Source: an uncultured Bacteroidales bacterium (GTDB lineage: Bacteria > Bacteroidota > Bacteroidia > Bacteroidales > UBA932). Taken from it: a stretch of DNA of 60,606 nucleotides. The DNA lies in NCBI GenBank assembly GCA_944326385.1, contig CALVDT010000087.1, positions 1 to 60,606 of the forward strand, written 5' to 3'. The position numbers and the translations under genes are program-made. Of this stretch, positions 7,120 to 15,882 are shown in pieces (within the stretch, counting starts at the first letter, position 1; the number at the start of each line of letters is the position of its first letter). The notes beneath the pieces were generated by a model, which made no database searches, had not been told where the DNA came from, and worked only from the letters and a program-made list of their open reading frames with translations.

Positions 7120-9189
7120 TCACTCTACATGGATCAATGCCGTCATACCGTCATCTGCCGCATCCGCTGCCACTGTAATCATGAAATCCCCCGGAGTGAC
7201 GGCAAATGAACCGCTTCCGATATCATAATGGCTGAATGCCGATGAATCCAGACGGATTGTCACGGTCTTCGTTTCACCGGGAGCGAGTGTCACCTTGGCA
7301 AAGCCTTTCAGTTCTCTGGCCGGACGCGGCACTTCAGGCTCGCATTCGGACACATATACCTGCGCCACCTCGGAAGCCCGGCAATCTCCGGTGTTCCGCA
7401 ATTCAAAAGTCACGTCATAGCCGTCACCCGATGAAGTTACCGACAAAGAGGAATAACTGAAATCTGAATAAGTCAGGCCGTAGCCGAAAGGGTAAAGCGG
7501 CCCGGCATCCACGCGGTCCGCACCACGGTATCCCGAGAAAATCCCCTCATAATACACCGTATGCAGGAACCTGTCCCGCTTTTGCGGAATTATCGTGTTT
7601 TCCCTCATGCTGTAATACGGCCATGACGGATTGGCTTCTTCCGAGCCCCAGATTGTAAACGGAAGTCTGCCGGAGGGTGAGACTTTCCCGGTCAATATGT
7701 CAGCCATGGCCTGCCCGCCGGCCTGTCCTGGATACCACGCCATGACAACAGCCTCCACCTCATCTATCCATGGCATCGCCACTTCCCCTCCGGAATTTAT
7801 GATGACCACCACATTGTCATTCAAGGACGCTGCCTTGCGTATCATCCCGTCCTGACCGGCAGGAAGATTGAAAGTCCTGTCAGCCCCTTCCCGTTCCGTC
7901 GTCTTAGTGAACCCAGCAGATATGATGACTGCTGAAGCTTTCCTGACCGCTTCCTCGTCAAAACCCATGTCGCTTGTCAGACCGATGTGCATCACATTCC
8001 TCTTTCCTGCGGCTTCCGTCAATCCCGAGAGCAATGTTGAACTTCTGCCTTCGATCGGAGTGACCTCGCCGCTTCCTCCGCCGAACGGGATGATATCAGC
8101 ATTCGGCCCCATCACCGCCAGATTCCCGAGACATTTGCGGGACAACGGCAGTATTCCCGTATTCTTCAGCAGGACAGGGCCTTCCACTGCAACATCATAA
8201 GCTATCCGATGGCACTCAGGATTGTCTTCGGGCAGCCCGGCATCTGCCGCCGGCCGGTCCAGAAGTCCGAAGCGGATGAATGTCTTCAGGATATTGACAC
8301 ATTTTGCATCTATCTGGCTTTCCTGAATCACCCCGTTGTCAAGAAGTTCCTTCACCTTCCCGCAGTCGAGCCAGTACCCCTTCGGCATTTCGAGATCAAG
8401 ACCGCTTTCCACGCATCCGAGCGTAGTATATGTCGAAGTCCAGTCGGACATCACCATGCCGTCGAAACCCCATCCTTCGCGGAGCACATCCTTTATCAAC
8501 CACCCGTTCTCCGCTGAATGGACACCGTTCAGCGGATTGTAACTGGTCATGACAGCACCGACTCCGGCTTTCTGTACGGCATCCCTGAACACAGGAAAAT
8601 ACAGTTCGTTCAGGGTCCTTTCGTCTACCACCGAATTCACAGCATGCCGTTTGTATTCCTGGTTATTAGCTGCGAAATGCTTTATCGTGGCTATCACCCC
8701 GTTTTCCTGCATACCCGAAATATAGCCGCATGCAATCGCTGAAGCCAATACCGGATCTTCACCGTAATATTCGAAGTTCCGCCCGCAATGAGCCGAACGG
8801 TAGATATTCACTCCCGGCCCCAGCATGATCCCGACTCCCCTGGCCTTTGCATCCAAAGCCAGCCCTTTTCCCATTTCTCCGGCAATATCAGGATTCCATG
8901 TGGCTGCAAGAGACATCCCGCATGGATAGAAGGTGCTTCTGGTATTGTTCCGGACACCTTGAGGGCCGTCGGCCATCCTTATGGAAGGTATGCCAAGCCG
9001 GTCTATGGCCGCAGTGTGGAATCCGTCCACCTGACCGGCGACCAGACTCATCTTTTCCTCCAGCGTCATTTCCGAGACCAGCGCCATGGCTCGTCTTTCA
9101 GGATTTTCCATCTTCGGTTCTTCGGGGCTTCCGGCCGACATGCCGGAACAGACGGAAATCAAGGTCAGCAGAATCAGTGTTCTTTTCAT
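7120..9189 (-). CDS. Glycoside hydrolase family 3 protein (beta-glucosidase-like)
   Basis: A secreted exo-glycosidase that removes terminal beta-linked sugars. An N-terminal signal (MKRTLILLTLISVCSG) starts at 9189; an ATG two codons upstream (9195) is possible. Numbering from that upstream ATG: RLGIPSIRMADGPQGVR (66-82) is the GH3 substrate-site start, KHFAANNQE (172-180) is the KH motif, and GMVMSDW (246-252) holds the nucleophile Asp251. The second domain has GGGSGEVTP, and the last 90 residues form a fibronectin III-like domain (FELRNTGDCRASEVAQVYV, then LKGFAKVTLAPGE). About 690 residues is normal for bacterial GH3 of this type. It has its own promoter box (9225-9232) and lies just after the glycan operon, so it likely completes degradation of the same glycan. 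Confidence 0.93.
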   Translation of the reverse strand: MKRTLILLTLISVCSGMSAGSPEEPKMENPERRAMALVSEMTLEEKMSLVAGQVDGFHTAAIDRLGIPSIRMADGPQGVRNNTRSTFYPCGMSLAATWNPDIAGEMGKGLALDAKARGVGIMLGPGVNIYRSAHCGRNFEYYGEDPVLASAIACGYISGMQENGVIATIKHFAANNQEYKRHAVNSVVDERTLNELYFPVFRDAVQKAGVGAVMTSYNPLNGVHSAENGWLIKDVLREGWGFDGMVMSDWTSTYTTLGCVESGLDLEMPKGYWLDCGKVKELLDNGVIQESQIDAKCVNILKTFIRFGLLDRPAADAGLPEDNPECHRIAYDVAVEGPVLLKNTGILPLSRKCLGNLAVMGPNADIIPFGGGSGEVTPIEGRSSTLLSGLTEAAGKRNVMHIGLTSDMGFDEEAVRKASAVIISAGFTKTTEREGADRTFNLPAGQDGMIRKAASLNDNVVVIINSGGEVAMPWIDEVEAVVMAWYPGQAGGQAMADILTGKVSPSGRLPFTIWGSEEANPSWPYYSMRENTIIPQKRDRFLHTVYYEGIFSGYRGADRVDAGPLYPFGYGLTYSDFSYSSLSVTSSGDGYDVTFELRNTGDCRASEVAQVYVSECEPEVPRPARELKGFAKVTLAPGETKTVTIRLDSSAFSHYDIGSGSFAVTPGDFMITVAADAADDGMTALIHVE

Positions 9190-9224
9190 AATCATAAGGT
9201 TGGTTTATAATATCGATCTTTGGG

Positions 9225-9232
9225 CAAAGATA
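9225..9232 (-). promoter_or_regulatory. Putative -7 box for the GH3 gene (TATCTTTG)
   Basis: It matches TAnnTTTG on the minus strand, 35 bases upstream of the GH3 ATG. The inverted repeat at 9238-9262 lies directly upstream. Confidence 0.6.
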
Positions 9233-9237
9233 AACAA

Positions 9238-9262
9238 CAATGACGAAACATACTCGTCATTG
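9238..9262. promoter_or_regulatory. 9-bp perfect inverted repeat over the GH3 promoter
   Basis: caatgacga and tcgtcattg are perfect reverse complements separated by 7 bases. The repeat covers the expected -33 region of the GH3 promoter, so it may be an operator. On the minus strand it is also followed by TTGTTT and lies 33 bases after the end of the glycan operon, so it may be that operon's terminator. Both roles are compatible. Confidence 0.6.
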
Positions 9263-9295
9263 TATGAAAGAAACTTGTCTTGAAGCAATCCTGTC

Positions 9296-11062
9296 CTACT
9301 CCAGCGTGACCGGAAGCCATGTGGAAGGGTCATCCGGGTTCTCTCCCTGAAGTTCCTCCCAATGGCGGGGATGCTTTTCCGCGGACTTTGCCTTGCTCCA
9401 GAGGGCCGGATGGACTCTTATGACCTCGGACCGGGAAGGGGCGCCGCCGACAAGGCTCCACGGAATCCGGACTTTCGCAGCGAACCCGGTATCTGTATCC
9501 GAATCGTCATTTACCGTTCCTGAGACTATTGCCGCAGACTCGCCGGATGCCAGTATGTGCCATGAATTGTTTTCCAGCACGGAGATTTCGAACATCCCGG
9601 ATGGGGCCACAACGGCCTTGTATACATTACCCTTGCGGGAAAAGACAATGACCGGTGCATCGGAATTCTCTACGGAATATGATGTCAGCTTGTCCGTGAA
9701 GAGCCATGTCGACAAGATGAAGGATTCATCGGTATACGAGAAATCATAGAAAGCATGTACTGGAGAGGTCCTGCCGAGAAACCACATCCCGGGAGCATCC
9801 CTGTCGAAATCCTCCGGAGCCTGAAGTTCCGGATCCGTCCGAGGGGCCTGCATTGCCCTGTTCACATGGCCTTTCATAAGATGGATCTTTCCACGTGTCC
9901 TGCCGTCCTCGCGGTATTTCTCCGTCCCTGTGATCATCACCATATCATCCCCGATATAGTCTACCGAGCCCCAGTAGCCGTCGAAACCGGTGGTGGCGAA
10001 ACCGAAATTGTCAGCATTCCTGTCACCGACAAGAAGCCAGCTGGACTGGACTCCCCTGTACAGGCCGTTCGATATCAGAAGAGTCTCTCCCGAAGGCAGC
10101 CTGCCGATATACGGTCCGTAACCGATCAGGTCCTTGTTGGCCTGTTTCTTCTGAGGATATGCCGGACCGCCGTTTTTCAATATGGCAGCCGTGTCCAGTT
10201 TCCAGTTCTCACGGGCGGAAGTCTTCACAATCACCGGGGTCTGGTCCACGACATATTTGCCGCTCCAGACCTCCACACTCATGGCTATGGTCCCGTCGTC
10301 AAGTATTACGGCCGTAGGCATGCCGTCATATCCGAACCGGCCGTCCCTGGTGTAGGATATGATCTCGTTGTCATGGATATCGCATTCGCTTTTGCCCTGC
10401 CATGTCTCCCCGCCGTCAAAGGAACGGATTATCACAGTCCTCGGGCACGACAGTCCGTTCACGACATTCTGGCTGGAAGTGATGTACATCTGTATCTCCC
10501 CCGACGGAAGCTGCAGAAGGGCAGGTTCCCAGCACCGGCCTCTGTAGACGGAACGCGCCCCGTACCATGATCTGCCTTTGTCGGAACTGAAGATGATGCC
10601 CACTCCGCAGTTTATGTTCGTATTCGGAAGGTCGTTGTAGCCGTTCTTGTAGCGCCACTGGTAGGTCAGCATGATGCGGCCGTCCTGCAGTTCGACAAAG
10701 TCCGGATTCACGTATACCATGGTATCATCCCCGACAGTGGATTCTGCAGGATACTTTTCCCGCACCAGGACAGCATCGCTCCATGTCTTCCCTCCGTCTT
10801 CGCTTCGGGAGGTATAGAGGTCCCATCCGAAATGATCATTCATGAAACATAGCAGAAGAGCCCCGTCGCTCAGCCTTTTCACTCGGGGATAATACAGATT
10901 CGTCTCAGTGAACCCCTGATCCTGAACAGGCATCCGGGTCAATTCCTGATGTGTATTCCAGTCGAGACTGATCCTCACAGGTATCTCATCCTCGACAGCT
11001 GTGCTGCAGCCACAGACAAAAGCGACTGCAGCAGCCATGTTCATAAGCAAGAATCTACGCAT
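9296..11062 (-). CDS. Sialidase-fold (BNR repeat) lipoprotein, GH33/GH93-like
   Basis: A surface lipoprotein (lipobox ending at Cys19, FVCGC) with a six-bladed propeller. Asp-box motifs are present: SRSEDGGKTW near 84, SSDKGRSW near 158 and SFDGGETW near 212. YYPRVKRLSDG (about 57-67) takes the place of the sialidase Arg motif, and GRCWEPALLQLPSGEIQ is shared almost unchanged with the protein at 20904. These features fit the sialidase superfamily; the YPRV start and WEP segment recall GH93 exo-arabinanases more than true sialidases, so sialic acid should not be assumed. The C-terminal 160 residues look like a CBM9/DOMON-type binding domain. It is the last gene of the operon, 3 bases after the DUF5107 gene. 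Confidence 0.82.
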   Translation of the reverse strand: MRRFLLMNMAAAVAFVCGCSTAVEDEIPVRISLDWNTHQELTRMPVQDQGFTETNLYYPRVKRLSDGALLLCFMNDHFGWDLYTSRSEDGGKTWSDAVLVREKYPAESTVGDDTMVYVNPDFVELQDGRIMLTYQWRYKNGYNDLPNTNINCGVGIIFSSDKGRSWYGARSVYRGRCWEPALLQLPSGEIQMYITSSQNVVNGLSCPRTVIIRSFDGGETWQGKSECDIHDNEIISYTRDGRFGYDGMPTAVILDDGTIAMSVEVWSGKYVVDQTPVIVKTSARENWKLDTAAILKNGGPAYPQKKQANKDLIGYGPYIGRLPSGETLLISNGLYRGVQSSWLLVGDRNADNFGFATTGFDGYWGSVDYIGDDMVMITGTEKYREDGRTRGKIHLMKGHVNRAMQAPRTDPELQAPEDFDRDAPGMWFLGRTSPVHAFYDFSYTDESFILSTWLFTDKLTSYSVENSDAPVIVFSRKGNVYKAVVAPSGMFEISVLENNSWHILASGESAAIVSGTVNDDSDTDTGFAAKVRIPWSLVGGAPSRSEVIRVHPALWSKAKSAEKHPRHWEELQGENPDDPSTWLPVTLE

Positions 11063-11065
11063 ACA

Positions 11066-14000
11066 TCAAAGTTTCTTGAGGAATTCATTCGCCCACAGAT
11101 GGTCAGGTTTGAGTTTCTGCACCTCTGCAAACAGTTTTCTGGCTTTCGCCTTATGTCCAAGTCCGAGATGGCCGAGAGCCTGGGTATAATAAGCTCCTGA
11201 GTTGATTATATCCACAGTCACGCCTGTCGTCCCCTCTGCTCCATAGAAATTCACATGCTGCGTCACCACTGCCGACTCTCCGTCCGCCACCATTTCCTCG
11301 AACAATGCTTCAGCCTCCGCCTTCTTTCCGAGCCTCTGCATGGCCAGTCCGGTCCAGTAGCGGAAATCCTTGCTTCCTTTCAGGCCGAAATCCTGCTCTG
11401 CCGCGAGCGTCCAGTATTTTTCAGCTTCGGAACTGTTCCCGAGCCTGTAATATGCCTCTCCGAGACAATAGTTTATCTGGGCATCGTGCGTAGCCCTTTC
11501 GTCTACAAGGAATACCTGATGGTTCTCCGGATAAGTGAATGCCTTGAGGTACAATGCGATGGCATCCTCCACCTTCCCTTCTTCCATCTTTTCCCCACCG
11601 GCAAGGATGAGAGCATCCACGAAATTGTCATGGAAATTGGCCACACCTTCCCTTGTCGGGAAATAACACCTGTCGAGCAGATCCAGGACATAATCGTAAT
11701 CTCCCATATAAGTGCCTGTTATGACTTCCTGAGCCAGAGGATAGTATCTTTTCTCAGCCGTAGCATGATGGCTCTTAAGGATATCATAGCGTTCCTTCAC
11801 CGGAGCACCGAGAGCCTCCAGCACCTGATCGCATTCCTCCAGATAAAGTGCCGCATCCGGATTCAGACCGATCGCCTTCCTGTAGCATTCCGCCGATTTT
11901 GCATAGTCCCTGGTGTGCAGCCAATGCGCCCATCCGAGATTTCTCCATGCCAGGTCGTTGTCAGGCTGCATCCGCACGCATTTCTCCCATTCACTTATGG
12001 CGCTGTCCGGCTGTATGTTATAATACAGGTTACCGAGATAATAATACGGCAGAGGAGACTCAGGACATACCTTCTTCGCCATTTCCAGGACATCGATAGT
12101 CTCAAGCCTGAACGGAGCGCAATATCCGACCGGAAGAGCAAGGGCTTCAGTGAAATACTTGTCTTCACCTGTCAGATACCCGAGATACAGCTTCACTGTA
12201 GGATACGGGGCACGGCTGTCTATGTCCTTCAGCAACGACACGGCAGTGTCCTTGAAGCCATTGTGCCAATACTGTATGGCAAGTTCAAGGTAGGACTCCG
12301 GCTGCTCCCTCATGAATTTCCTGAAATCTGCCGCCGCTGCGGTCTCGTGAAGAGCATATGCATTGACAGGGTCATCCGCGAGGACCCGGGCGAAACATGC
12401 CTTCGCCTCATCCTCCCTGCCTGCCGCCTTCAGGACAGACCCCTTAAGGTTTATGGCTGTATAGTTGCGTCCGTTATATGCTATGGCTTCGTCCAGACGG
12501 TCCAGCGCCATTTCCCAGTTCTGCTCTTCGGCATACATCTGCGCAAGCTGGGTGTTTGCGCCCGAATTGTAAGTGTAGTTCCATGTCGCCCTGTACAGGG
12601 TATCATAAGCCGCTTCACGCTTGCCTTGGATTTTAAGGATAAGTCCGAGGTTGTACAAGGCTTCGGCATCCTTCGGTCTCGTATAGTCCTTGGTGAGTCT
12701 TCTGATGGCCGTGCGGAGATAGCCGGCGGCCTTGTCGTATTCGCCCCTCATCCTGTAATATGCCCCGAGGACGGTATTTGTCCTGGTATCGCCCGGATCC
12801 CGTCTGAGGACTTCCTCAAAATAGTCTACAGGATTTATGAACGGATTATGGAACTGCAGGTTGCGCAAGCCTACAAGAAAACACTCCTCTGTATTCTCTA
12901 TCTGTTCCGGCAGGAGAGGCGGTTCCACTATCTCGGGAAGAGGCGTAGTGTAGTCTTTCTTCACCGGAGTATATGAAAGCATCCTGTTTCCTTCGGCATC
13001 CTTCAGCACAAGAGTCAGCTGGTAGTCGGCAAGAGCAGGGTCTACGCTTACCGTATCCACAAGAGGCTCAGCCGGAGAGACGGCGGCAGTCTCTGAATAC
13101 AGGACTTTTTCCCCATGACGCAATTCCAGTGTAAGTGCAGGATATTTTTCCGTAGCGTTCGCCCCCACCAGCACCTTGCCCGGTGCAAGCAAGTCCATAT
13201 TGATCGCCGCATGGCGGTCACCTGCCTTGACTCCTCCCATGTCGCGGAGTCCGTACCAATAGTGGGTGAACTCCTTGGTCTCATAAGGGAAATTCCAGTT
13301 GTAGTCAGGCTGGTTGTCGGAATAGGCTCCCACCATGAGTTCGCAATAATGGCCTGAAGTATCTGTCAATATCCTTGTATCCCACTCGGAATTCGGCCCC
13401 CAGAGCCAGAACTTGCCGCCCTTCACGATATTGTGGTTGCCGGCGAGCATCGTCCCGGCATGTCTGCCATGGTCATAACCGGCCACGAAATCCTCTTTCT
13501 GGTCATGGATGAACATGGAGTTGCTCATATAATGGTTCTTCCACCAGCTGGCGTCGACCCCGTCCTTATAGAAATCCATGTCATTGAACGGCTCGTGCGT
13601 CACAGGCCAGTGGGCGAACCAGTTCTTGCAGTGGAAGGTCACGAACTCGGTGCTCTGCGGAAAGCATATCTGATAGTTTTCGTCCACGAGAGTAGAGACA
13701 TTGGACCAGTACAGGAGGGAATTGTTGTTCTGGGTGGAATTGATGAGCCTTCCGCTTATCTCCATGTAAGACTTGCCCGGATGGAGGGTGATTCCTATGG
13801 CCCATTGCATACGGTGACGGTACTCGGTCTCGCCCACCCAGATGGTCTTGGAGCCGTCGGCATTGTCCACTATCCGCCAGTCGCACGGAATATGGCTGGT
13901 CTGCCGGTGGTGGTGGAAGGCATTCCATTCCACTCCGCCGCTTATCCATGCTCCTGTCATACCTACATTGGCCGGCTTGACCACGGTATTACGGTAAAAT

Positions 14001-14332
14001 ATGTCATAGCCGTTGGTCTTGTCTATGGCATACAGCAGCCTGCCTCCTATTTCAGGAAGGACGCAGAGCTTGACATACTCGTTCTCCAGATAGAGACAGT
14101 CATAAGTGACATCTTCCTTCCGGCGGGTCATGTTGTCATTCAGAGGATAAGGATACACGCTTCGCTTGGCTCTCTGATAAGACCAGTCCCTTTCAAAGAC
14201 CGGAGCCTGTTCAGCAGGATCCAGGAGATATGTCGGGAGGGTGATCTCCCCTTCGTACGCGCGGACCTCCTGGGCATCCGACATACCTGCCGAGGCAAGG
14301 ACCACGGCCAGGACAAACAGCAATCTTTTCAT
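11066..14332 (-). CDS. DUF5107 domain protein with C-terminal TPR repeats
   Basis: A 1088-residue exported protein. A signal peptide (MKRLLFVLAVVLASAGMSDA) is followed by a large beta-rich domain (to about residue 450) of the DUF5107 type, with GGRLLYAIDKTNGYDIFYRN and WISGGVEWNAFHHHRQTS as recognisable pieces. The fold resembles galactose mutarotase-like or GH-supersandwich domains. From about 500 to the end there are many tetratricopeptide helices (for example GAYYRMRGEYDKAAGYLRTA and YNLGLILKIQGKREAA). DUF5107-TPR proteins occur in plant-polysaccharide loci of Bacteroidota, and some may act as glycosidases, but activity cannot be claimed from sequence alone. It is 31 bases after the lipoprotein gene at 14364 and 3 bases before the sialidase-like gene. 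Confidence 0.85.
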   Translation of the reverse strand: MKRLLFVLAVVLASAGMSDAQEVRAYEGEITLPTYLLDPAEQAPVFERDWSYQRAKRSVYPYPLNDNMTRRKEDVTYDCLYLENEYVKLCVLPEIGGRLLYAIDKTNGYDIFYRNTVVKPANVGMTGAWISGGVEWNAFHHHRQTSHIPCDWRIVDNADGSKTIWVGETEYRHRMQWAIGITLHPGKSYMEISGRLINSTQNNNSLLYWSNVSTLVDENYQICFPQSTEFVTFHCKNWFAHWPVTHEPFNDMDFYKDGVDASWWKNHYMSNSMFIHDQKEDFVAGYDHGRHAGTMLAGNHNIVKGGKFWLWGPNSEWDTRILTDTSGHYCELMVGAYSDNQPDYNWNFPYETKEFTHYWYGLRDMGGVKAGDRHAAINMDLLAPGKVLVGANATEKYPALTLELRHGEKVLYSETAAVSPAEPLVDTVSVDPALADYQLTLVLKDAEGNRMLSYTPVKKDYTTPLPEIVEPPLLPEQIENTEECFLVGLRNLQFHNPFINPVDYFEEVLRRDPGDTRTNTVLGAYYRMRGEYDKAAGYLRTAIRRLTKDYTRPKDAEALYNLGLILKIQGKREAAYDTLYRATWNYTYNSGANTQLAQMYAEEQNWEMALDRLDEAIAYNGRNYTAINLKGSVLKAAGREDEAKACFARVLADDPVNAYALHETAAAADFRKFMREQPESYLELAIQYWHNGFKDTAVSLLKDIDSRAPYPTVKLYLGYLTGEDKYFTEALALPVGYCAPFRLETIDVLEMAKKVCPESPLPYYYLGNLYYNIQPDSAISEWEKCVRMQPDNDLAWRNLGWAHWLHTRDYAKSAECYRKAIGLNPDAALYLEECDQVLEALGAPVKERYDILKSHHATAEKRYYPLAQEVITGTYMGDYDYVLDLLDRCYFPTREGVANFHDNFVDALILAGGEKMEEGKVEDAIALYLKAFTYPENHQVFLVDERATHDAQINYCLGEAYYRLGNSSEAEKYWTLAAEQDFGLKGSKDFRYWTGLAMQRLGKKAEAEALFEEMVADGESAVVTQHVNFYGAEGTTGVTVDIINSGAYYTQALGHLGLGHKAKARKLFAEVQKLKPDHLWANEFLKKL

Positions 14333-14363
14333 TTTACAGTATTTGTTATTAATTATCAGTCAA

Positions 14364-15881
14364 TCAATTTTCCCATTGCCAATTTTGATCATAGACAGTC
14401 AGGTCTTCATTGGAGCCCGTTTCCGGCTCATCGGCACCGGCAGCTACATTCCAGGTAAACGCCGTCATGTCAGAACCTGCGCAGTAGAAATAGAACGGAG
14501 ACTGGTAGATGCTTCCGTCATTGTATGGAAGGTCCCGGACGACCACGGTATTGGTCTGGGTGTCTGCCTGATATCTTCCGTCAGTACATGTCAGGCGCAC
14601 CCTCAGCTCTCCCCTTTCTATGGCATTCTCAAGTCTGAACCTGTAGCTTATCTCACAACCCTGCAGCATAGTGGCGAAAGATGCCTGAAGCGTAGTACCG
14701 TCCCATGCCGAGACTTCTCTCCCGCTGCTCTTCCACTCGCCTCCGTCAAGCCATGAGACCGTCCAGAAGACCGGCTGCTGCCGGCCATAGAACGGGGCTT
14801 CAAACGAGACTACCGCCCCCGCAGGGATGTTCTCTACAGGAAAAACGAACTCGAAATAATCTCCTGTCCAGATTCCCTTGAGTCCTATCGAGCCGATATC
14901 CCCGGTATTCACCAGTTCCCGCTTCTGGAAATATAGAGGACTCGGGTCGGAAACCTTGTTCCATGTAGCATATGCCTGCTTCTGCGAGAAGCAATACCAG
15001 ATACCTCGGTTGCTCCAGTCCGGCTGGTCATCGGAATAATTGTAATAGCCGGTTCGCGCATCCGGATTCCTGCCCAGAGGGAATATTACCGGGAAAGTGC
15101 ATGGCTTGAACGGATCCGCGCTCGGCACAAAAACCTCTATTACCTCTCCCGGTCCTGTCTCAAGGCCGGAATCGGCTGCACCGCTCAATATGCTTGACGA
15201 GAAAGCCTCCCCGTCAGCAGTCGTGAAAGATACGGGAATGCCGCCCTGCGGGACAGTAAACGGCTCTACAAGTACATCCACCGTCCTGTCTACCGACAAT
15301 TCAAGGCCATCACCGAAATCCACGGAAACCCCGAGCACGGAAAGCCCGGACAAGACGGCAGTCTTGCTTGCGACAAGATCTGACGGGATTTTCAGGGAAA
15401 GGACCGCACCTGCAGGTCTGCTGAGGACAGGCACGACGACAGGGACGGAAACATCATCCGTGGTCACGGAGCCATAGACCAGGGTCGGGAAAGGCTCCCC
15501 GTATTTCTGCTCTGCAGGAATCTGCGGCTCAAGGGATGCATTGCCGGAATATGGAGAAATGACCGTGTACGTAATCCGGGTATCACCGTAGCGGGCATAT
15601 ACCTTGTCATCATCGGAAACAGGGGTTATCTCCACCCGTCCCGACACGGCTGCCGAAGTCTTGAATCTTGCCACCGGGGCTGCCGACATGGACACGGTCT
15701 CCCCGTCCCTGAGGCATCCGGAAATCACAGCCACCTCCGAGCCTTCATCTATCAGACCGTCGGGATCGGACAGTATGAAACTTATTTCCACCGGCAAATA
15801 TTCCTCAATGACCTGAGGCTCTCCATCGCTGCAGGCCGCTACCGCCAGCACTGCAGCCAATATCATCAATATCCTTTTCAT
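14364..15881 (-). CDS. Lipoprotein of unknown function, glycan-binding candidate
   Basis: MKRILMILAAVLAVAAC is a lipoprotein signal, so this 505-residue protein is membrane anchored. The N-terminal half is beta-rich and fimbrillin-like (AVVSGRVEITPVSDDDK; VEPFTVPQGGIPVSFTTADG). The C-terminal 200 residues contain WTGDYFEFVFPV, APFYGRQQPVFWTVSWLDGG and similar strings that closely match the C-terminal part of the protein at 27796, so the two are paralogues. The chain ends in DQNWQWEN. One base separates it from the DUF4886 gene. A role in binding the glycan at the surface, like SusE/SusF, is inferred from context; fimbrial function cannot be excluded. Confidence 0.75.
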   Translation of the reverse strand: MKRILMILAAVLAVAACSDGEPQVIEEYLPVEISFILSDPDGLIDEGSEVAVISGCLRDGETVSMSAAPVARFKTSAAVSGRVEITPVSDDDKVYARYGDTRITYTVISPYSGNASLEPQIPAEQKYGEPFPTLVYGSVTTDDVSVPVVVPVLSRPAGAVLSLKIPSDLVASKTAVLSGLSVLGVSVDFGDGLELSVDRTVDVLVEPFTVPQGGIPVSFTTADGEAFSSSILSGAADSGLETGPGEVIEVFVPSADPFKPCTFPVIFPLGRNPDARTGYYNYSDDQPDWSNRGIWYCFSQKQAYATWNKVSDPSPLYFQKRELVNTGDIGSIGLKGIWTGDYFEFVFPVENIPAGAVVSFEAPFYGRQQPVFWTVSWLDGGEWKSSGREVSAWDGTTLQASFATMLQGCEISYRFRLENAIERGELRVRLTCTDGRYQADTQTNTVVVRDLPYNDGSIYQSPFYFYCAGSDMTAFTWNVAAGADEPETGSNEDLTVYDQNWQWEN

Positions 15882-15882
15882 G

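Noticed and set aside
9296..11062. Calling the two BNR lipoproteins true sialidases
   Set aside because: The propeller and Asp boxes are shared by several exo-glycosidase families, and the usual Arg motif is not clear.
11255..12976. A 573-codon plus-strand open frame
   Set aside because: It is antisense to the DUF5107-TPR gene, whose signal peptide, repeats and operon position are clear. The peptide has no domain I recognise.
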